From Margaritifera margaritifera (lineage: Eukaryota > Mollusca > Bivalvia > Unionida > Margaritiferidae): a DNA stretch of 64,000 nucleotides. Under the pieces are notes generated by a model that worked only from the letters and a program-made list of their open reading frames with translations, was not told where the DNA came from and searched no databases. Position numbers and translations under genes: made by a program. The DNA lies in the NCBI GenBank assembly GCA_029931535.1, contig JAQPZY010001501.1:3376501-3440500 (forward strand), in the 5' to 3' direction. This document shows positions 26,818-38,926 of this stretch, one piece after another (positions within the stretch are counted from its first letter, which is position 1; the number at the start of each line of letters is the position of its first letter).

Positions 26818-27048
26818 GAATATTTTGACTCGTCTGGTATGCTACCATGTGACGCTATCAAAAAATATGTTTCTGACCTTAAGAAAGGTTGCGTTTATAA
26901 CTCAACACAAATTCAGCATATGCATAGTTCAGCTTGCGGTCTTTACTGTACTTATGTTATCAGATCACGTTGCCAAGGAAAATTCGCATTAGATATCTTA
27001 CTGGAATTTAATGAGCCGCCAACTCTAGGCAATGACAAGTTAGTCTGA
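26815..27048 (+). pseudogene. Adenain-type cysteine protease, C-terminal part only
   Basis: The frame reads VEYFDSSGMLP, then QIQHMHSSACGLYCTYVI and EFNEPPTLGNDKLV, ending in a stop. YFDS carries the catalytic-triad Asp region, and the Q...S-x-CG-x-YC block carries the nucleophilic Cys of the adenovirus-protease (Ulp1-like, C5) family that matures Polinton virions. The N-terminal part with the catalytic His is absent, because the frame begins inside the preceding gene's end. The fragment is about 77 residues against roughly 150-200 for complete family members. The surviving piece itself has no stop. Confidence 0.75.
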
Positions 27049-27120
27049 AGTTAGCTTAATCAGCAGAAATAAGTATGTTTTTTTCAAGTGAGCCAGAAGA
27101 AATAAGTATTTTTTTTCAAA

Positions 27121-27750
27121 TGTGTTTTGTGTAAATGCCAGATATAATGACAGCTTTGTGATGCTTATCATGCATAAAGAATACAGACATTCTTGAAAAA
27201 ACTTCATCTCAGACTAAAAGTGGACGCTTTATAGTGAAATCAATATGTGTTGAATGCAGCAAAAGAAAATCCAGGTTCGTTAAAGCAATTTATGGTGGTT
27301 GTGCTGACGCGCACCCTATTATCGTTCTTGACATAATTTTATGTTTACTCGTAATATATGCATGCCTGATCGTATGATATTTGTATTCAAGGCAATACAA
27401 TTATTGGACACTATTATGTTTGTAGGAGATGTACAATATATGGCAGCGCTCTTGATCTTCGTGGACTCATTGGAAACTTTTTAAACCAAAAGGTGGCTTG
27501 ACTCTGCCAGGACATAAATATACATAAACAACTTGATGCCAATGATCAATTTCCCCCTGGTCAACAACCCTATAGCCAAGTAGATACCACAGCAATGCGG
27601 CATCACATTTGCTACAGAGATCAACCAAAAGAAAAAAAAACTGCTGCGACAAAGTTATGCTTGACGAGTTAGTCGCGATAAAATCAAAAGGGATGCGAGA
27701 AGGTATTGGCAGAGCTTTTGTCATCACGTGTTGAACCCCACTTGGATATA
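27121..27750 (+). pseudogene. Zinc-ribbon plus phospholipase A2-like virion protein, broken
   Basis: An N-terminal zinc-ribbon-like pair (CVLC at 27121-27132 and CVEC at 27246-27257) is followed by KRKSRFVKA. After a divergent stretch comes a PLA2-like segment at about 27480-27740 with QFPPGQQPYSQVD, RHHICYRDQ and KVMLDELVAIKSKGMRE. PLA2 folds of the parvovirus-VP1u/Polinton type use a His-Asp pair followed by x-C-Y. Here the pair reads His-His (codons at 27601-27606), so the catalytic Asp is gone. Several frame changes confirm decay. The family role is membrane passage of the particle during entry; here it is only a relic. Confidence 0.7.
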
Positions 27751-27849
27751 CGGTACGAATTTTCATGCAACCTAACACGCAATATGAAGGCATGTTGATG
27801 TTGTATACAACAATTGGTATTCAACATGAAATCGACGCCGTCGAGAACA

Positions 27850-28479
27850 TATTTTTTCGTCACTGACTTCTCTGCGTCTGTGGAGGCCCAACCACCAAAG
27901 CACCGCGACGTATTTCCGAACACGGTTCGTGCGTTATTATTCCGGCTGGATCCGGGAAAAGTCATCTGTTGCTGAATCGGATCATGCGATGCATAACGTG
28001 GGATCGGTTGTACGTGATTGCGCCATCCACGGACGATCAGCCGTGTTATGACGTACTCAGAGATTTTCAGTATCCGATGATTTGTTGCCTGCCATCCAGT
28101 TTTTTCCCACCATCGATGAAGCTCGAACCATTGACAACCTTGACCCGGCCGCGAATAATCTTGTCGTGCATGACGATGTGATGCTTGACCGCCAAGACAA
28201 CCCCGCGAGAATATTTCCCGGGGCCGACACAAGAACGCAGACGCGATCTATGTGACACAACGATACGCACACGTACCCAAAATGATCCGGGACAACTGCA
28301 ACACGTTGATGACATTTCGTGGGATTAACGCGCATGGTTTTGCAAACATTCATTGGACCTGGTGTGCCGCTAACGTTTCTTGGGATGTGTTTCGAAATAT
28401 GTTTGTGGAGGTCACCCGGGATTTGTATAGTTTCCTCACGATCGTCTTGACCGGTGGAGAAAAAGTATCGCAGATTTAG
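27850..28479 (+). pseudogene. FtsK/HerA-type genome-packaging ATPase, broken
   Basis: Blocks are collinear with the Polinton A32-like packaging ATPase, which pumps DNA into the capsid. A Walker A motif reads IIPAGSGKSHLLLNRI (about 27936-27983), followed by LYVIAPSTDD. A Walker B reads LVVHDDVML (about 28160-28186), with the acidic pair intact. A sensor-like motif IYVTQRYAHVPKMIRDNC (about 28246-28299) follows, then RGINAHGF and a stop at 28479. These lie in three reading frames, so there are at least two frameshifts. Catalytic residues look preserved although the ORF is not, suggesting decay by small indels. Confidence 0.8.
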
Positions 28480-28513
28480 ACAAATCAATTATCGACGACA
28501 ATAAATATATAAA

Positions 28514-28909
28514 ATGTCAAAAGCAGAGAAAACCGCCAGCTATGTCATAGCTACAAAGCTGCCCGGGATCGACTGGAACTTCTTCGCGGTTACATAGATA
28601 TCTCGGAACGTGTCAAGGATATGTTTCAATCGCAACAGGCCGGACGGAAAGAGCTCGCAGCGGGTTTCGAACAAACGTTTGCACGGTTATCAAGCCCGCG
28701 CGCGAAACTGCGTCGCAAGTGGCAGCGATAATGGGAACAGAAATGGAACCTGCTCCGATTGTCAAGACAGCCAACAACACGAGAGAAACCACGGCGGTCA
28801 TTGAAGACTTGCCAGAGCAGATTGTGAGATCCCAAGTAGACCTAGATGCGACCAGAGACTACATCGGGGAAACGCGAGAAGGCGTCGAAGAGACAATGGC
28901 GCAGCCTTA
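28514..28909 (+). pseudogene. Polinton-block protein of unknown function, broken
   Basis: ATG at 28514 (MSKAEKTASY) follows the ATPase stop by about 35 bp. A frame change leads to RLELLRGYIDISERVKDMFQ, QSQQAGRKELAAGFEQTF, and after another shift TANNTRETTAVIEDLPEQIV and a stop at about 28909. It is charged and helix-rich with a coiled-coil tendency. Its position and spacing suggest the same transcription unit as the ATPase. The product is unknown. Confidence 0.5.
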
Positions 28910-28925
28910 AAAACCAGCTAATTAA

Positions 28926-29186
28926 ATGTTGCAATCACGGCATGAAATAGTTAACGAGATAGGTCGCCAACAGATTGATGACGATGTCGTGACATTTGCC
29001 GTTTCTTTGCCCCGCGACTGGGGAAATTGCATAACGGAACCATACAAGCAACGCCCCAGAAATGTAGCATTTGAAAATTGGGAAAGGTGGGTATATCGAG
29101 GAAAGTTTAATCAGGGTATGGCAACAAGTGACAAGTGGGATGAATTTCGCAATAAAGTCCAAAAATATCAAAGTCACATGTATTAA
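28926..29186 (+). pseudogene. Polinton-block ORF, unknown
   Basis: An 86-codon open frame (with IDDDVVTFAVSLPRDWGNCI and WERWVYRGKFNQGM) starts 17 bp after the preceding stop. It has a protein-like composition but no family I recognise. It may be an intact short gene or the N-terminal part of the next entry. Confidence 0.4.
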
Positions 29187-29217
29187 ACTACATTTGGAAT
29201 AAGTCTTTGAGAGATCG

Positions 29218-29487
29218 TATTTGAAAGATTTTGTTGGGGGACGGTGCGCTACGTTTTCTCAAACAAAGACCCATTGTTGACTGCCCGACTGCAGACCAAC
29301 AGCGGGTCCACAAACTTCTGGATCGGTTGGAAACATTCGTGCGGTCGGCTCTCGCTGGCAACAACGCATCAGAAATCATGAATGAGACCACATCAATTTG
29401 TCAACGTTTGGTCACACGACAACATCATGTATCCCGGGATGCCCCGCGCGTTGATGCACGAACTCATTGAAGACATCGATGATTAGT
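29218..29487 (+). pseudogene. Polinton-block ORF, unknown, frameshifted
   Basis: The open segment at 29231-29470 (with ADQQRVHKLLDRLETFVRSA and NETTSICQRLVT) shifts frame near its end to YPGMPRALMHELIEDIDD with a stop at about 29485. The acidic end resembles a genuine C-terminus. The function is unknown. Confidence 0.4.
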
Positions 29488-29539
29488 TCTGATGCGCTTA
29501 GCGTGCTCCGCGAAATCAATGCTGCGATGCAGCGTGTTG

Positions 29540-30270
29540 ATGAAATTCCAACCCGACCGTCACCTCGATGATCACGATCACGTGGTTTTTACAAAGCCGA
29601 TTACCGCATGGGAATCCCGTGCATTCGAGATAGCACTAGTATCGTTGCAATCGAGCGATGCCATTTGGGGTTTCAACGCGAATATATCGCTCGTGTTTTC
29701 GTCAGACGGTGGCACAACTTGGAACGTTGCTGGACTTCTCAAGGGTGCGTACGAGATTGAATCATCAATGATGAGATCCGAAGGAGAATATCACTGGTGA
29801 CTGGCAAAGATTCAAAAATTTTCATACGCGTACACGAGCCCACATTCAGCTGTGCCATCTCGATTGAATCTCTACAGTACGCGGTTGACATCGCACATCT
29901 CTGGGAAGGGTTCTTGCCCGAAGATATTAATGACATTCTCGCTGACCAACAAATTCTGCCTGCAGGACCCGGCGGTACCAGTTGCAATATTGCGCCAAGC
30001 ATTGTCAGGATCACCTCGACGATGCATGTTAACCTAACCGGTGATACCATCAGAGGCAGCTACCGTTCAGGTTCATCAATTATCGCGTCGCAAGGATACA
30101 TATTTTTCAGGCTCGCCCCTAATGCGCCCCGGGGTGATCTTCTCTAGATTACTCCCACGAAGCCCGTGTATATTCCATCCACGTACGTTTTTTCCATTGT
30201 CGACCAGGTAGAGCTCGAGCTGGACCTCCGCGGAGAGACTCTGACGATACAACTGTACATTAGAGATTGA
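29540..30270 (+). pseudogene. Fibre-like/penton-like virion protein of the Polinton block, broken
   Basis: From ATG 29540 the frame reads FEIALVSLQ, then SSDGGTTWNVAGLLKGAYEI, and stops at 29800. It resumes in another frame (29797-30147) with NLTGDTIRGSYR. After an in-frame TAG (30145-30147) it closes with PVYIPSTYVFSIVDQ and LDLRGETLTIQLYIRD, TGA 30268-30270. An opening FEIALVSL strand, a DGGTTW turn, a GAYEI block and an LRGE-T-tI end mark a beta-rich protein widespread in invertebrate Polinton-type loci, probably an exterior virion component. Two breaks make it a pseudogene. Confidence 0.6.
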
Positions 30271-30311
30271 CCTGACACATAATACAAGGACGCTCGTATG
30301 CGCACGTGTAA

Positions 30312-30600
30312 CATCCATTCATGTTATCAACGCGAGAAAACGCGTTTACGCGACATATTACGGAAATCGCCTTGACGATGTTGTATGGGGGTTGTTCTCA
30401 GGAGCCCCAAATGTGTTCGCGGGCCTGGCCTAGCGCGCTGCGCCGACCGCTAAACAAATCTGAATCCCAGTCGATGACAGCATCAAAAGCACAGCTGTGG
30501 ATCGGTTGAAACATCTGGGATGGAAGGTGTTTTGCCAGCGTCGGTTGGTAAAAAATGCAACAATGCCAGCGCCGGTTGGTAAATTCATCAATTAAGTTGC
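30312..30600 (+). pseudogene. Polinton-block protein, unknown, with stops
   Basis: Reads HVINARKRVYATYYGNRLDD and WGLFSGAPNVFAGLA, a stop, then VDDSIKSTAVDRLKHLGWKV in the same frame. It starts about 40 bp after the preceding stop. Three in-frame stops. No family recognised. Confidence 0.4.
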
Positions 30601-30689
30601 TCAGCGACGTCTGGCTGAGTTAACTCAATCTAAGACTGATTCAATGATTGCAATTTTGGCAGTGGGGAGCGGATTACGGTTGTCTCGCA

Positions 30690-31745
30690 AGAGGTGTTCG
30701 ATGAAACCGATAAAGTATAAACAATGGCTTAATTCAAAGATGTATCCGATCCCGCGTGGGACATGGACGCGCCTGTGTTGCGAGGTAGAAGCATTTAAAA
30801 TAACCGATATTACGCTTACGAGGCTAGGGAGCCAAACCAGCAAGGGCCAATATAACTTCAGGTTCAGGACAAACCTCGGTATTTTCTTCCGTGCGAGGTA
30901 TTCTTGGAAGTCTAAGGAAAGCTTGAACACGCCGAAAACACCGTATATGTCACCATCGATAAAATCGGATTTGTCAACAATAGTATCATGACGTTGTTCA
31001 ACAGCACAAGTAATCTCATCGACGGAAAGGAAACCGAAGCCTATTTGGGCAATGTTGACGTTGCCACGACAATTCTCGGACTCGCCCGTTACAGCGACGA
31101 TTAAGCGAGATAAGCTGGACCATCTATAATGTTTATCAAGGACTCAAACGAACATGCAGACCATAACCCGCATAACGTACGTCAACTTACGCGTGATGTT
31201 TTGGCGGATCCCCTATACATTATCCAAACAAATAATGCCAACTTTGGCTTTGCAGCACGAAGAGAACAAATTAACCCGCGCTGGGAGTTTTTCTGCGCAA
31301 TTCAACTCACACATATATTCAGATTCTGCAGAGTCGTTTGTAAAGTTATATTTGGGGTTAAACTGACTGAGATCTCGCTGAGGTTAAACGGCCATCTAGA
31401 ACCCACCCAAGACATTTTGTTTGGCTTGGAAAACAAGAATGTCGCGCTTGTGTATCATCGGGTGTTAAAATATATGGGTCCAGACCAAAACGTTGACACA
31501 TGCTTGCAGATTTTCCAGAAAGACTTCGCTACTTTTTACACGTTTGATTATTTTTTCTCAAGCATCTAGACTTGGTTAAGCAGTTTGTGGTGGATTTGAA
31601 CTTCAAAGCACGTCTATGTCAGAAACGCAGAGTATAGATGTATTGTCATGATTCTCTCCGACAAGACTGTGCTGTTGCAGGGCTCAAGTGGTCATTGAGG
31701 TGCTGGTTTTCACAACCTCGTAAATGAATCTGTAATGTTTCAAAT
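30690..31745 (+). pseudogene. Second capsid-like protein, different family, broken
   Basis: Collinear blocks in changing frames: VSQEVFDETDKV, FKDVSDPAWDMDAPVLRGRS, ENTVYVTIDKIGFVNNSIMT, GNVDVATTILGLARYSDD, then after a stop IIQTNNANFGFAARRE, FSAQFNSHIYSDSAESFVKL, EISLRLNGHLEPTQDILFGL and YHRVLKYMGPDQN; a C-terminal-like piece CIVMILSDKTVLLQGSSG lies near 31.67 kb. The pattern (early D-W-capsid strands, LFNS...GKE...TT-LGL block, late YGL/FGL-type strand) is like another set of uncharacterised, capsid-like proteins seen in animal genomes. It is unlike the MCP on the minus strand. The family call is tentative. Confidence 0.45.
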
Positions 31746-31834
31746 ACAATGTCGTATCAGCGTTAACTTGTCACGTTCAGCCGCGATGGAAAAGCAAACC
31801 GAAGTTCATTTGAAACTTTCCCGGGCAAGTTATC

Positions 31835-31985
31835 CGGGACCACCCCACTGATGTTGACACCATCACAGGTGCAACAGTTCGAAGCAGCCAAGCATCAGCA
31901 TCGCGGGCTAATTCTTAAGTTGTTTGCGGCCGAATTTTACGGAGTCCATCAAGCGTCCTACAATATTTTTGTTGTATGGTAATTT
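31835..31985 (+). pseudogene. Short unknown coding remnant at the right edge of the block
   Basis: An open run with LMLTPSQVQQFEAAKHQHRG and KLFAAEFYGVHQASYN ends at a TAA near 31981. It lies at the point where base composition returns to AT-rich. It may be the last gene remnant of the provirus. Confidence 0.3.
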
Positions 31986-32090
31986 GAAATTGTAAATTAG
32001 GATTTTGTAAATAAACAGGCTTGTTCGTTCGGTATCTTCATAAAACTGATTTGTGAACCTGGATAGAATTTCCATCAAGTCGGTTTCGGC

Positions 32091-32880
32091 TCAAATTAAT
32101 TCAAATGATCCATCATCGAGTATTACATGAAACAGAGCACGGCCATACTGCGCACGTTTGTATCCATCAACATCAAACATCCTGGAGTGCTTATATATAT
32201 CAGCTATAGTTTTTGCTTCATTGGACTTGGAAATGGCTTCGGAGAATTTCGCCCATTGTCCGCATTGCTTAGCTTCTGCGGAGTTGTATATCAATTCGTA
32301 TAACCTCTGAAAGATAGTGAGTTCGGACGCAATTGATATAATGTAGGCAAATCATTATTTAATTGATTTGCCATTGGTGTTCTTAGCTGTCGTTCCTGTC
32401 GTCGTTGTATTTGCTGTTGTCACTTTCTTCGCTGGGCGACTTAAAGTTTCCTTGTCCAATATCATACAATGAGTTTTTACCCTTCTTGTTATATTCTTCG
32501 CCAAGTTTTCGTCCTGCTCGCTCCAACATGATCCCTATCTTGATTGATTTTCAAGATGCTCTGGATACGTATTTGAAATATTATACAGTATGTTTTGGGC
32601 TTCTTTGACGAAATGATATGACGCATTCAGGCTAAACAGCGATTTGACCTTTCCTGTGACGGCACAAATGTACCACTGTGCGGGTAATTTAATTCCCGTA
32701 TCAGCCACAGACGCGAATTCTTTCACGATACTCTACGTGTCAAACGGTAGTGATTTTGATGAAATTAAATGTATATACTCGCTGTAATTATTTAATATAA
32801 TATTCTCACACAAAAGGAAAGTTTCCGCTCTGGTTGTTATATTTGATAGTATATCTTTGAGATTTATAGGCACGCGGCTA
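32091..32880 (-). pseudogene. Coding-like minus-strand segment, unknown
   Basis: Successive minus-strand open pieces: NLKDILSNITTRAETFLLCE (~32.84 kb), KLPAQWYICAVTGKVKSLFS (32535-32726), MLERAGRKLGEEYNKKGKNS (~32.5 kb) and EAKTIADIYKHSRMFDVDGY (32091-32294, ending GSFELI). The plus strand shows no such pattern. The arrangement looks like one or two decayed genes in the same orientation as the MCP, so they could be the left-facing part of the provirus or an unrelated insertion. I do not recognise the protein. Confidence 0.35.
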
Positions 32881-32999
32881 TCTTAATCTCTTGCAATCCA
32901 AAATGTCTAGTATTGTGTAATCAATACTGAAAGTTCATCGTCAGATTTGACTTTCGTATTTCCTGTGCAACTGAACCTAAGCACAAGCGTGTTCTCGAT

Positions 33000-33580
33000 T
33001 AATAAATACAAAGTTAATTTTCCGCGAGCGTGATTCGCACTTGAAATGTCTCTATCAAATACAGCACTTTAACAGATTAGGCCCCGGTTTAGTGTTTGCA
33101 CATGAGAATAAAGAACTTGTACATAAACTTAACAGAGTTGGCGAAAACATGCGCGATGCACTCCTGCCTTGTTGCTGATGTAAAAAAGAATCCAGTTTAT
33201 AATTGCTATGTGTTGCCTGTTATTTATCTACTGTAATTGGTTCTTTCTGGTGATTATAGTGTATATGTTTCGTTTTATCAATGTTAAAGATCGCGTACAT
33301 GATGATACACACATACACACACGTTTATCAACCATGGCTATGGCTGCCATAGCAATTCTTTATTTCAAATTATTAAATTGGCACATCCATCAACAATAAT
33401 TCAAGTCGTTTTCACATCACCGATGACAAAGTTTGACTGTTGGGGACCCTATCCAAGAAATGTCGATTTCTCTTTGAAAATTAAAGGCACACACAATCGA
33501 AATGTTTCAGATAATGGATTTCTTTTTGAACCCATCACTTTACACTATGTATCATCACTATTAATTTAGTATTTCGTGAG
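33000..33580 (+). other. Weak coding-like stretches, no gene recognised
   Basis: An open run at about 33048-33175 (LGPGLVFAHENKELVHKLNR, ending CC-stop) and another at 33378-33569 (DCWGPYPRNVDFSLKIKG) look protein-like but match nothing I know. Confidence 0.2.
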
Positions 33581-34092
33581 AATTGTTTATTCAGTAACAT
33601 ACTTTTATCGTGAAGGACACAATCAGCAACATAACGAAATAGTGCAAGACGTTACATGGCATAAGGAGGAAGCAGGACAATTTATTTACAATTACATATA
33701 ATAAGCGAAATGATGTCTATCTTTTTGTGGTCATCAGCAAGTAATCGATTTTAACTGTTTAATGACTCCATTAATTTTGTTTGACATGTGCACCAATGGA
33801 ACATTCTTATCACAAGGCATTAAGTACTGCTCCTACGATGATCGCTGGTGAAACATCAGAGATCAGAGTAGTTAGCCCTTAGCATATTTCATACGTTGCA
33901 TTATTAAAAACCAAAATGAATTATTGTTATTTTGTTCTTTTCATTTACTATTGACCTTTTCATTTTTCTTTCTAATTTTGCATCTCCATGCCAAAATGTT
34001 AATTGTTATTGTTCTGTGCCATAAGAATGTCTTTGCGTATGTTATTTATTGTAAAGTAAGGAATGCTTTGTCTTGAGTTGAAAGGTAGGGAA

Positions 34093-34096
<4 letters not shown>
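33581..34096. other. No gene recognised
   Basis: AT-rich DNA with no ORF or repeat of note. Confidence 0.4.

Positions 34097-34163
<67 letters not shown>
34097..34163. repeat. (AT)n-(GT)n compound microsatellite
   Basis: About 23 AT units followed by about 10 GT units. Confidence 0.95.
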
Positions 34164-34188
34164 CCGTTTTGAATTTGTGTCATTATAT

Positions 34189-34190
<2 letters not shown>

Positions 34191-34257
<67 letters not shown>
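34191..34257. repeat. (AT)n microsatellite
   Basis: About 33 AT units with a single GT interruption, 27 bp after the preceding array. Confidence 0.95.
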
Positions 34258-35535
34258 CACTGGTATATAGGTGCCACTTTATAATTACTATTTCATGTAT
34301 ATCCCTTGAATTTCTAATTAGAAATCCAGTAGTTTTGTGCATATAAATTCCGCTTCCTTAGTGAGCTCAAATGCTTTCCTTCAAGCATGTTCCATCCCTT
34401 TTTGTGGATGAGCACATAGCCGAGTGGATCAGGGCTCTGGATGCTTGTGATCAGGCGATATATGACGCTAGTCGCAGCATGAGTCAAATCCTGTTTGGAA
34501 TGAACTATAACTCTCTGACCTGTTTTATTATCGATGTCCTTGTACTAATGTAATTGATATACTTATGTATCCACACATACAATGTGGGATCCATAGGTTA
34601 GCGAGTACATCTATGTTTAGTATATGGCTGTCAATTTATAATTTATAAACCTTGCATTTCGAAATGGGAATCCAGTGATGCCGTTATTCGCAGAAGTAGT
34701 TAGAAACTGCTTTGACCGAATCAGATCTATCTAACCTGATTGATTATTATGGTCATTATACGTTGATCGAAAACAACTCACTCTGCAACATCTAGACAAT
34801 ACGTATGCAGAAATTCTTCAGGAAACCCCAATCTATTCAGCATAGTCGTAGGAAGTGAAAACTGGTTCAAATGATTACATCATTCTGAAATTTTGAAATA
34901 ATGCAGTATTAGCCTTTCGTAGAACAATATTTTCCGATGTTTTCATTTTAAAGCAATATTTTACAATTTATTTAACCTAACATGACACAGTGATGTACAT
35001 CTTTGTTTCCGTTTCTATAAATCGTTTTTCCCTCACTTAAGTAGTCTTGATAATCGAGTCAAAGTGGGAGAATTGTGAACGATCTTCTTATTGGTTTTGT
35101 TTGAAAATGATTAAATATAAAAGTTTTAATTGACATTGTGCAATACAAAGTGACGTTTTATTTTATTGTGCAAATCATAAGCAAATAAAGAACGCGCCAC
35201 AAAACCATGACGCAATAATAATCATATATATATTTGAGATAATTTATAAACGTTATTGTATTTTCCCATTTCTGGCGTTTCTGTGAGTCTTGAAAACAAA
35301 TAGGTTTCCAGGGACAGACCCAGGATTGTTTGTTTAGAGATTTAAATATGAAAAAGGGTGGTTCGCTTTTCTTATAATGACCAGCTTCCTCTGTTTTCAC
35401 TGACAATTGTACAATGGAGGGAGAACCTCCTAAGCCCCTCTTGATTTGCCAACATAATAGTTTTCTTGTTTGTCCAAGTAGAAATCGTCGACACAATTCT
35501 AGTCATGTAAATTTGAATGCAAAAGTGAGCTTCTT
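34258..35535. other. No gene recognised
   Basis: A 60-codon plus ORF at 34371-34553 and a 112-codon minus ORF at 35158-35496 lack any family signal. I cannot separate them from chance. Confidence 0.3.
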
Positions 35536-35538
35536 CTC

Positions 35539-36826
35539 TTGAATCGGAACATAAGTTTACAAAACAAGCTTTTTAATTCGTCAAAAGATTTAATTGATGA
35601 AAATGATGTTTCGTGTTTCACAGAGAGCAAATTGTACAATTCGGTTTCCAACGATCACATTCATATAGAAGGCTTTTCTTTTCTAATACGTAAGGATAGA
35701 ACATATATGGATATTGGAATAGTAAGGCACACATCTGAAAGGTTGCGATCATGTAGACGTTATGACCCTAGATAGTACTACTTAGAGAGTTTTTAGGTGT
35801 GACTGCCTCATTGAAATCTAATTATCTTGTTCGCCTTCCATATAGATCATCAAATAATCCGCTAGGTTATACTTTTTTGTCCGTTTTTACACAGCGATTG
35901 ATAGAGCAATATAATTATACTCATATTATATCACTGGAAGATATCTATGAAAATTAGAGTGCCGTTTTTTTCAGATATTGCACAAATATAATTTGATTAA
36001 CGTTATGACATAACTCACTAGAGCTACAGCTACTATTTACACTGCATTGGACTCAATAATTGTCACTTTTAATACAAAGTAACAGAAGCAGGTAATATAC
36101 TTGTTGACCGTAGTATAAGTAATCACAAAATTATTCACTTTTCATTTGATTTTGCCATGAAACTGAAAAGAAAAACGAAACGTTTGAAATTGGATGTGAG
36201 CAGACATACATTGTAATTGGTTAATCAGTCGGAATAATGATTCACTTATTTGCTAACTTCTTTACACTAACGGTTGTGTTCAAGGTTTTACTGATTGTCT
36301 TTATTTGTCAAGGAGCCTGTACCAAGAAAAAGAGACACTCAATGGCCAGACAATACAAAATGGTACGACTCAGTTATATGAAACAAGTAGAATGCGAAAA
36401 AAAAGAGAATAATCACATATAACCCATACATTTGAATAATTACAAACAACTCCGGGACAAATTAAATAATACATATAAAGATTCAAATTAAATATGTTTA
36501 AAAGAATGTAAACACAAGCCTTTATTCATTGAAGAAACTAATTCTTGGAAATATTTGAAAATAAATCATGTAATTTATGACAGAAAGGACGTTTAAACAC
36601 CTAATGCCATCTTTACAATCGCCAAATATCAGTTATATCGATGTATAGGCATATGAATATACTGATCCAGTTGCATTATAATCGTAACATTTCAATACAC
36701 CTTTCGCTTTCTAAAGTCTTATGGAAACTAGATAATGTTAAAACGTTGTTAAAAGGGCGATACGTGTATATTATCTAACTCTACACCTATATCACTATTA
36801 AGTTGTAAAGGAACGCTATTAGAACC

Positions 36827-36896
<70 letters not shown>

Positions 36897-37680
36897 TGTG
36901 TGTATTGAAATTCCTTTATTAAGATAATATTTCTTTTTCAAAAGCATATCTGGCTTTCTACAGTGTTACAATTATTATAAATATAAGATAGTTTATGCTT
37001 GCTAAGATATATAAATGGCATAGTTGCATAATGTTTTGTGATCATTCTAAGGCATTTAATAAAGTGTGAATCACGGCCTTATATTCAGTTGGGGAAAAAT
37101 GGAATAAGCAATGATTGGCTTAACTGGTATAAGAGCTACCTGTCTAATCGGAAGCAAAGAATTGTAAATAATAATTCCTCTTCCAGTGTTAGAAAGATCA
37201 ATTCATGTAATAGCCTTATAGCCATCTAATTCACAAAATTAATTCAGTTCCCGTTTCAGTTGTGCATAAAACTACCTAAACTATTTGCGCTTGAAGTAAA
37301 CTAAACTTTACATAAGCACATAGACAGTCTAGTGTGTGAATTTAATTTCAATAGAAGGACTAGTAAATGCTAAGTTAGATTTATTCAAAGCAATGCTGTT
37401 CAGATTGTGTAAGATAACTCTTTCAAGATTATAATAATTATTTTTTTATTTTTATTACAATATGTCGGTACAGGTGGATGACTGTGGTGAAGATGACTTA
37501 ATGAAGTAAAAAAGAGTAGAACAAGAGGCAGCTGGTACTATTACTGGTCTATCATATTATGTTATTAAAGTGTTAAAGTCTAGTTTTATTTCCTTGAGTA
37601 AAAGAAGAAACAATTATAGATCAATAACATTTTTAGAATTATGAATGCCAACGCCCCATTATAAGCCGCTTTCGTTAATC
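35539..37680 (+). mobile_element. Decayed non-LTR retrotransposon (CR1/jockey-like LINE), second family
   Basis: Order along the plus strand: endonuclease N-terminus with ENDVSCFTESKLYNSVSNDH (35539-35775, the E of FTES being the expected catalytic Glu); endonuclease end/connector with HFSFDFAMKLKRKTKRLKL near 36.15 kb; an RT entry block with YTPISLLSCKGTLLEP near 36.80 kb; an RT core with KLGKNGISNDWLNWYKSYLS and SNRKQRIVNNNSSS (37038-37229); and a post-RT block with KRVEQEAAGTITGLSYYV near 37.51 kb. Many stops and shifts. An (AT)n array sits within the RT. This is a different family from the element at 42.3-47.0 kb. Confidence 0.7.
36830..36893. repeat. (AT)n microsatellite inside the LINE RT
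   Basis: About 32 AT units directly after the ...LLEP RT block. The RT residues expected between that block and the next one are largely missing. Confidence 0.95.
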
Positions 37681-38509
37681 TAGTGATCTCTCTTAAAAAA
37701 GCTTTCTTGTATTAGGTATTTACTACTTCTGGTAGGTAATCTGGCCGCTGTACAAGAAGATAACTGCTCTCATCATTAATGAATTCGTTCTTTCGATGTG
37801 TTTGATATTTAGTTATGTTAACACTGACGTAGTGCTGAGTGATGTATAACCCCTCTAACAGTATACAGTTCACTGTTTGTCAAAGAACTTTGATAAACGG
37901 TCTACTTACAGTTGTATATCATGATCGGTGCACTAGATTATACGTGTACCTGAAGAATGTAAAACTAACTGCAGTACATGAAAAAGTAAGAATTGCAGAA
38001 CGTTTTGAGAAAATGTGGACAACCAACATTCAGCAATAAACCTAAATTATTGGAAAGAGATCGTAGAGCGAAATCCCTCGGATTAGATAAAATTGAGGAA
38101 TCCAAAATCACGCCAGTTTGAAAGATATAATCCTGTAACCACGTGGAGAAAATCTGCCCGCACCATCGGAATTAAAGACAGGATGGTTATCAGATTGTGG
38201 TACTTTTACAGACTTCATAGATAAAGACCTCTGCAAATATTCTGTATTAAGCTGGCATAGGACTTTTGAGTACAACCCACTATCGGCTAGAGGACAATTG
38301 AAAGATAGATGTTTTACCAAGAAGTACGTGTTCAGAAGATTATGTACCATCAAATATCAGAGACGTGCTCGCATTGTTTTGTAAAATATGAATGCCTCCA
38401 TTCCATTTCAACGAGAGATAACAAGAAAAAGCTTGTTTAAATAGACATGGGTGTGCATGTCGATAGTTACTGGCCGAGTTCATACAGAAGAATACAACTT
38501 TGTGGCAGG

Positions 38510-38512
<3 letters not shown>
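37681..38512. other. No gene recognised
   Basis: Opposed open frames at 37839-38039 (+) and 38108-38353 (-) have some protein-like composition but no family match. The minus frame lies downstream of the THAP exon on the same strand and could hold a later exon of that gene, but no splice acceptor pairing was established. Confidence 0.25.

Positions 38513-38575
<63 letters not shown>
38513..38575. repeat. (AT)n microsatellite
   Basis: About 31 AT units. It lies 350 bp downstream of the THAP splice donor, within its presumed intron. Confidence 0.95.
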
Positions 38576-38577
<2 letters not shown>

Positions 38578-38926
38578 TATCAGCAGGATGACATATACCC
38601 AAACATACCCAAATAATGTCCAAGTACGAGTCAAATAATATATAAATACATGTGCATGTTCGACCCAAATACATCAAAATAGAACCAGAGTATAACACAA
38701 TCAACATAAGGATGAACTTTTACAGTTCTCTGACGCACCCATAAAAACATTTAAAATGGGAATTTAAAACTTTACAATAGTATTTGAAATATGAAATATA
38801 CAACAATTTACATATGTGGTTTTATATCTTTTTTTGTGTGGGGTTAGGTAGAAGTGCACTTTCGTCATTTTGACATTAATATATCAGGTTGCGAACAAAC
38901 AAAGAAAGACACAACCAAAAACTTAC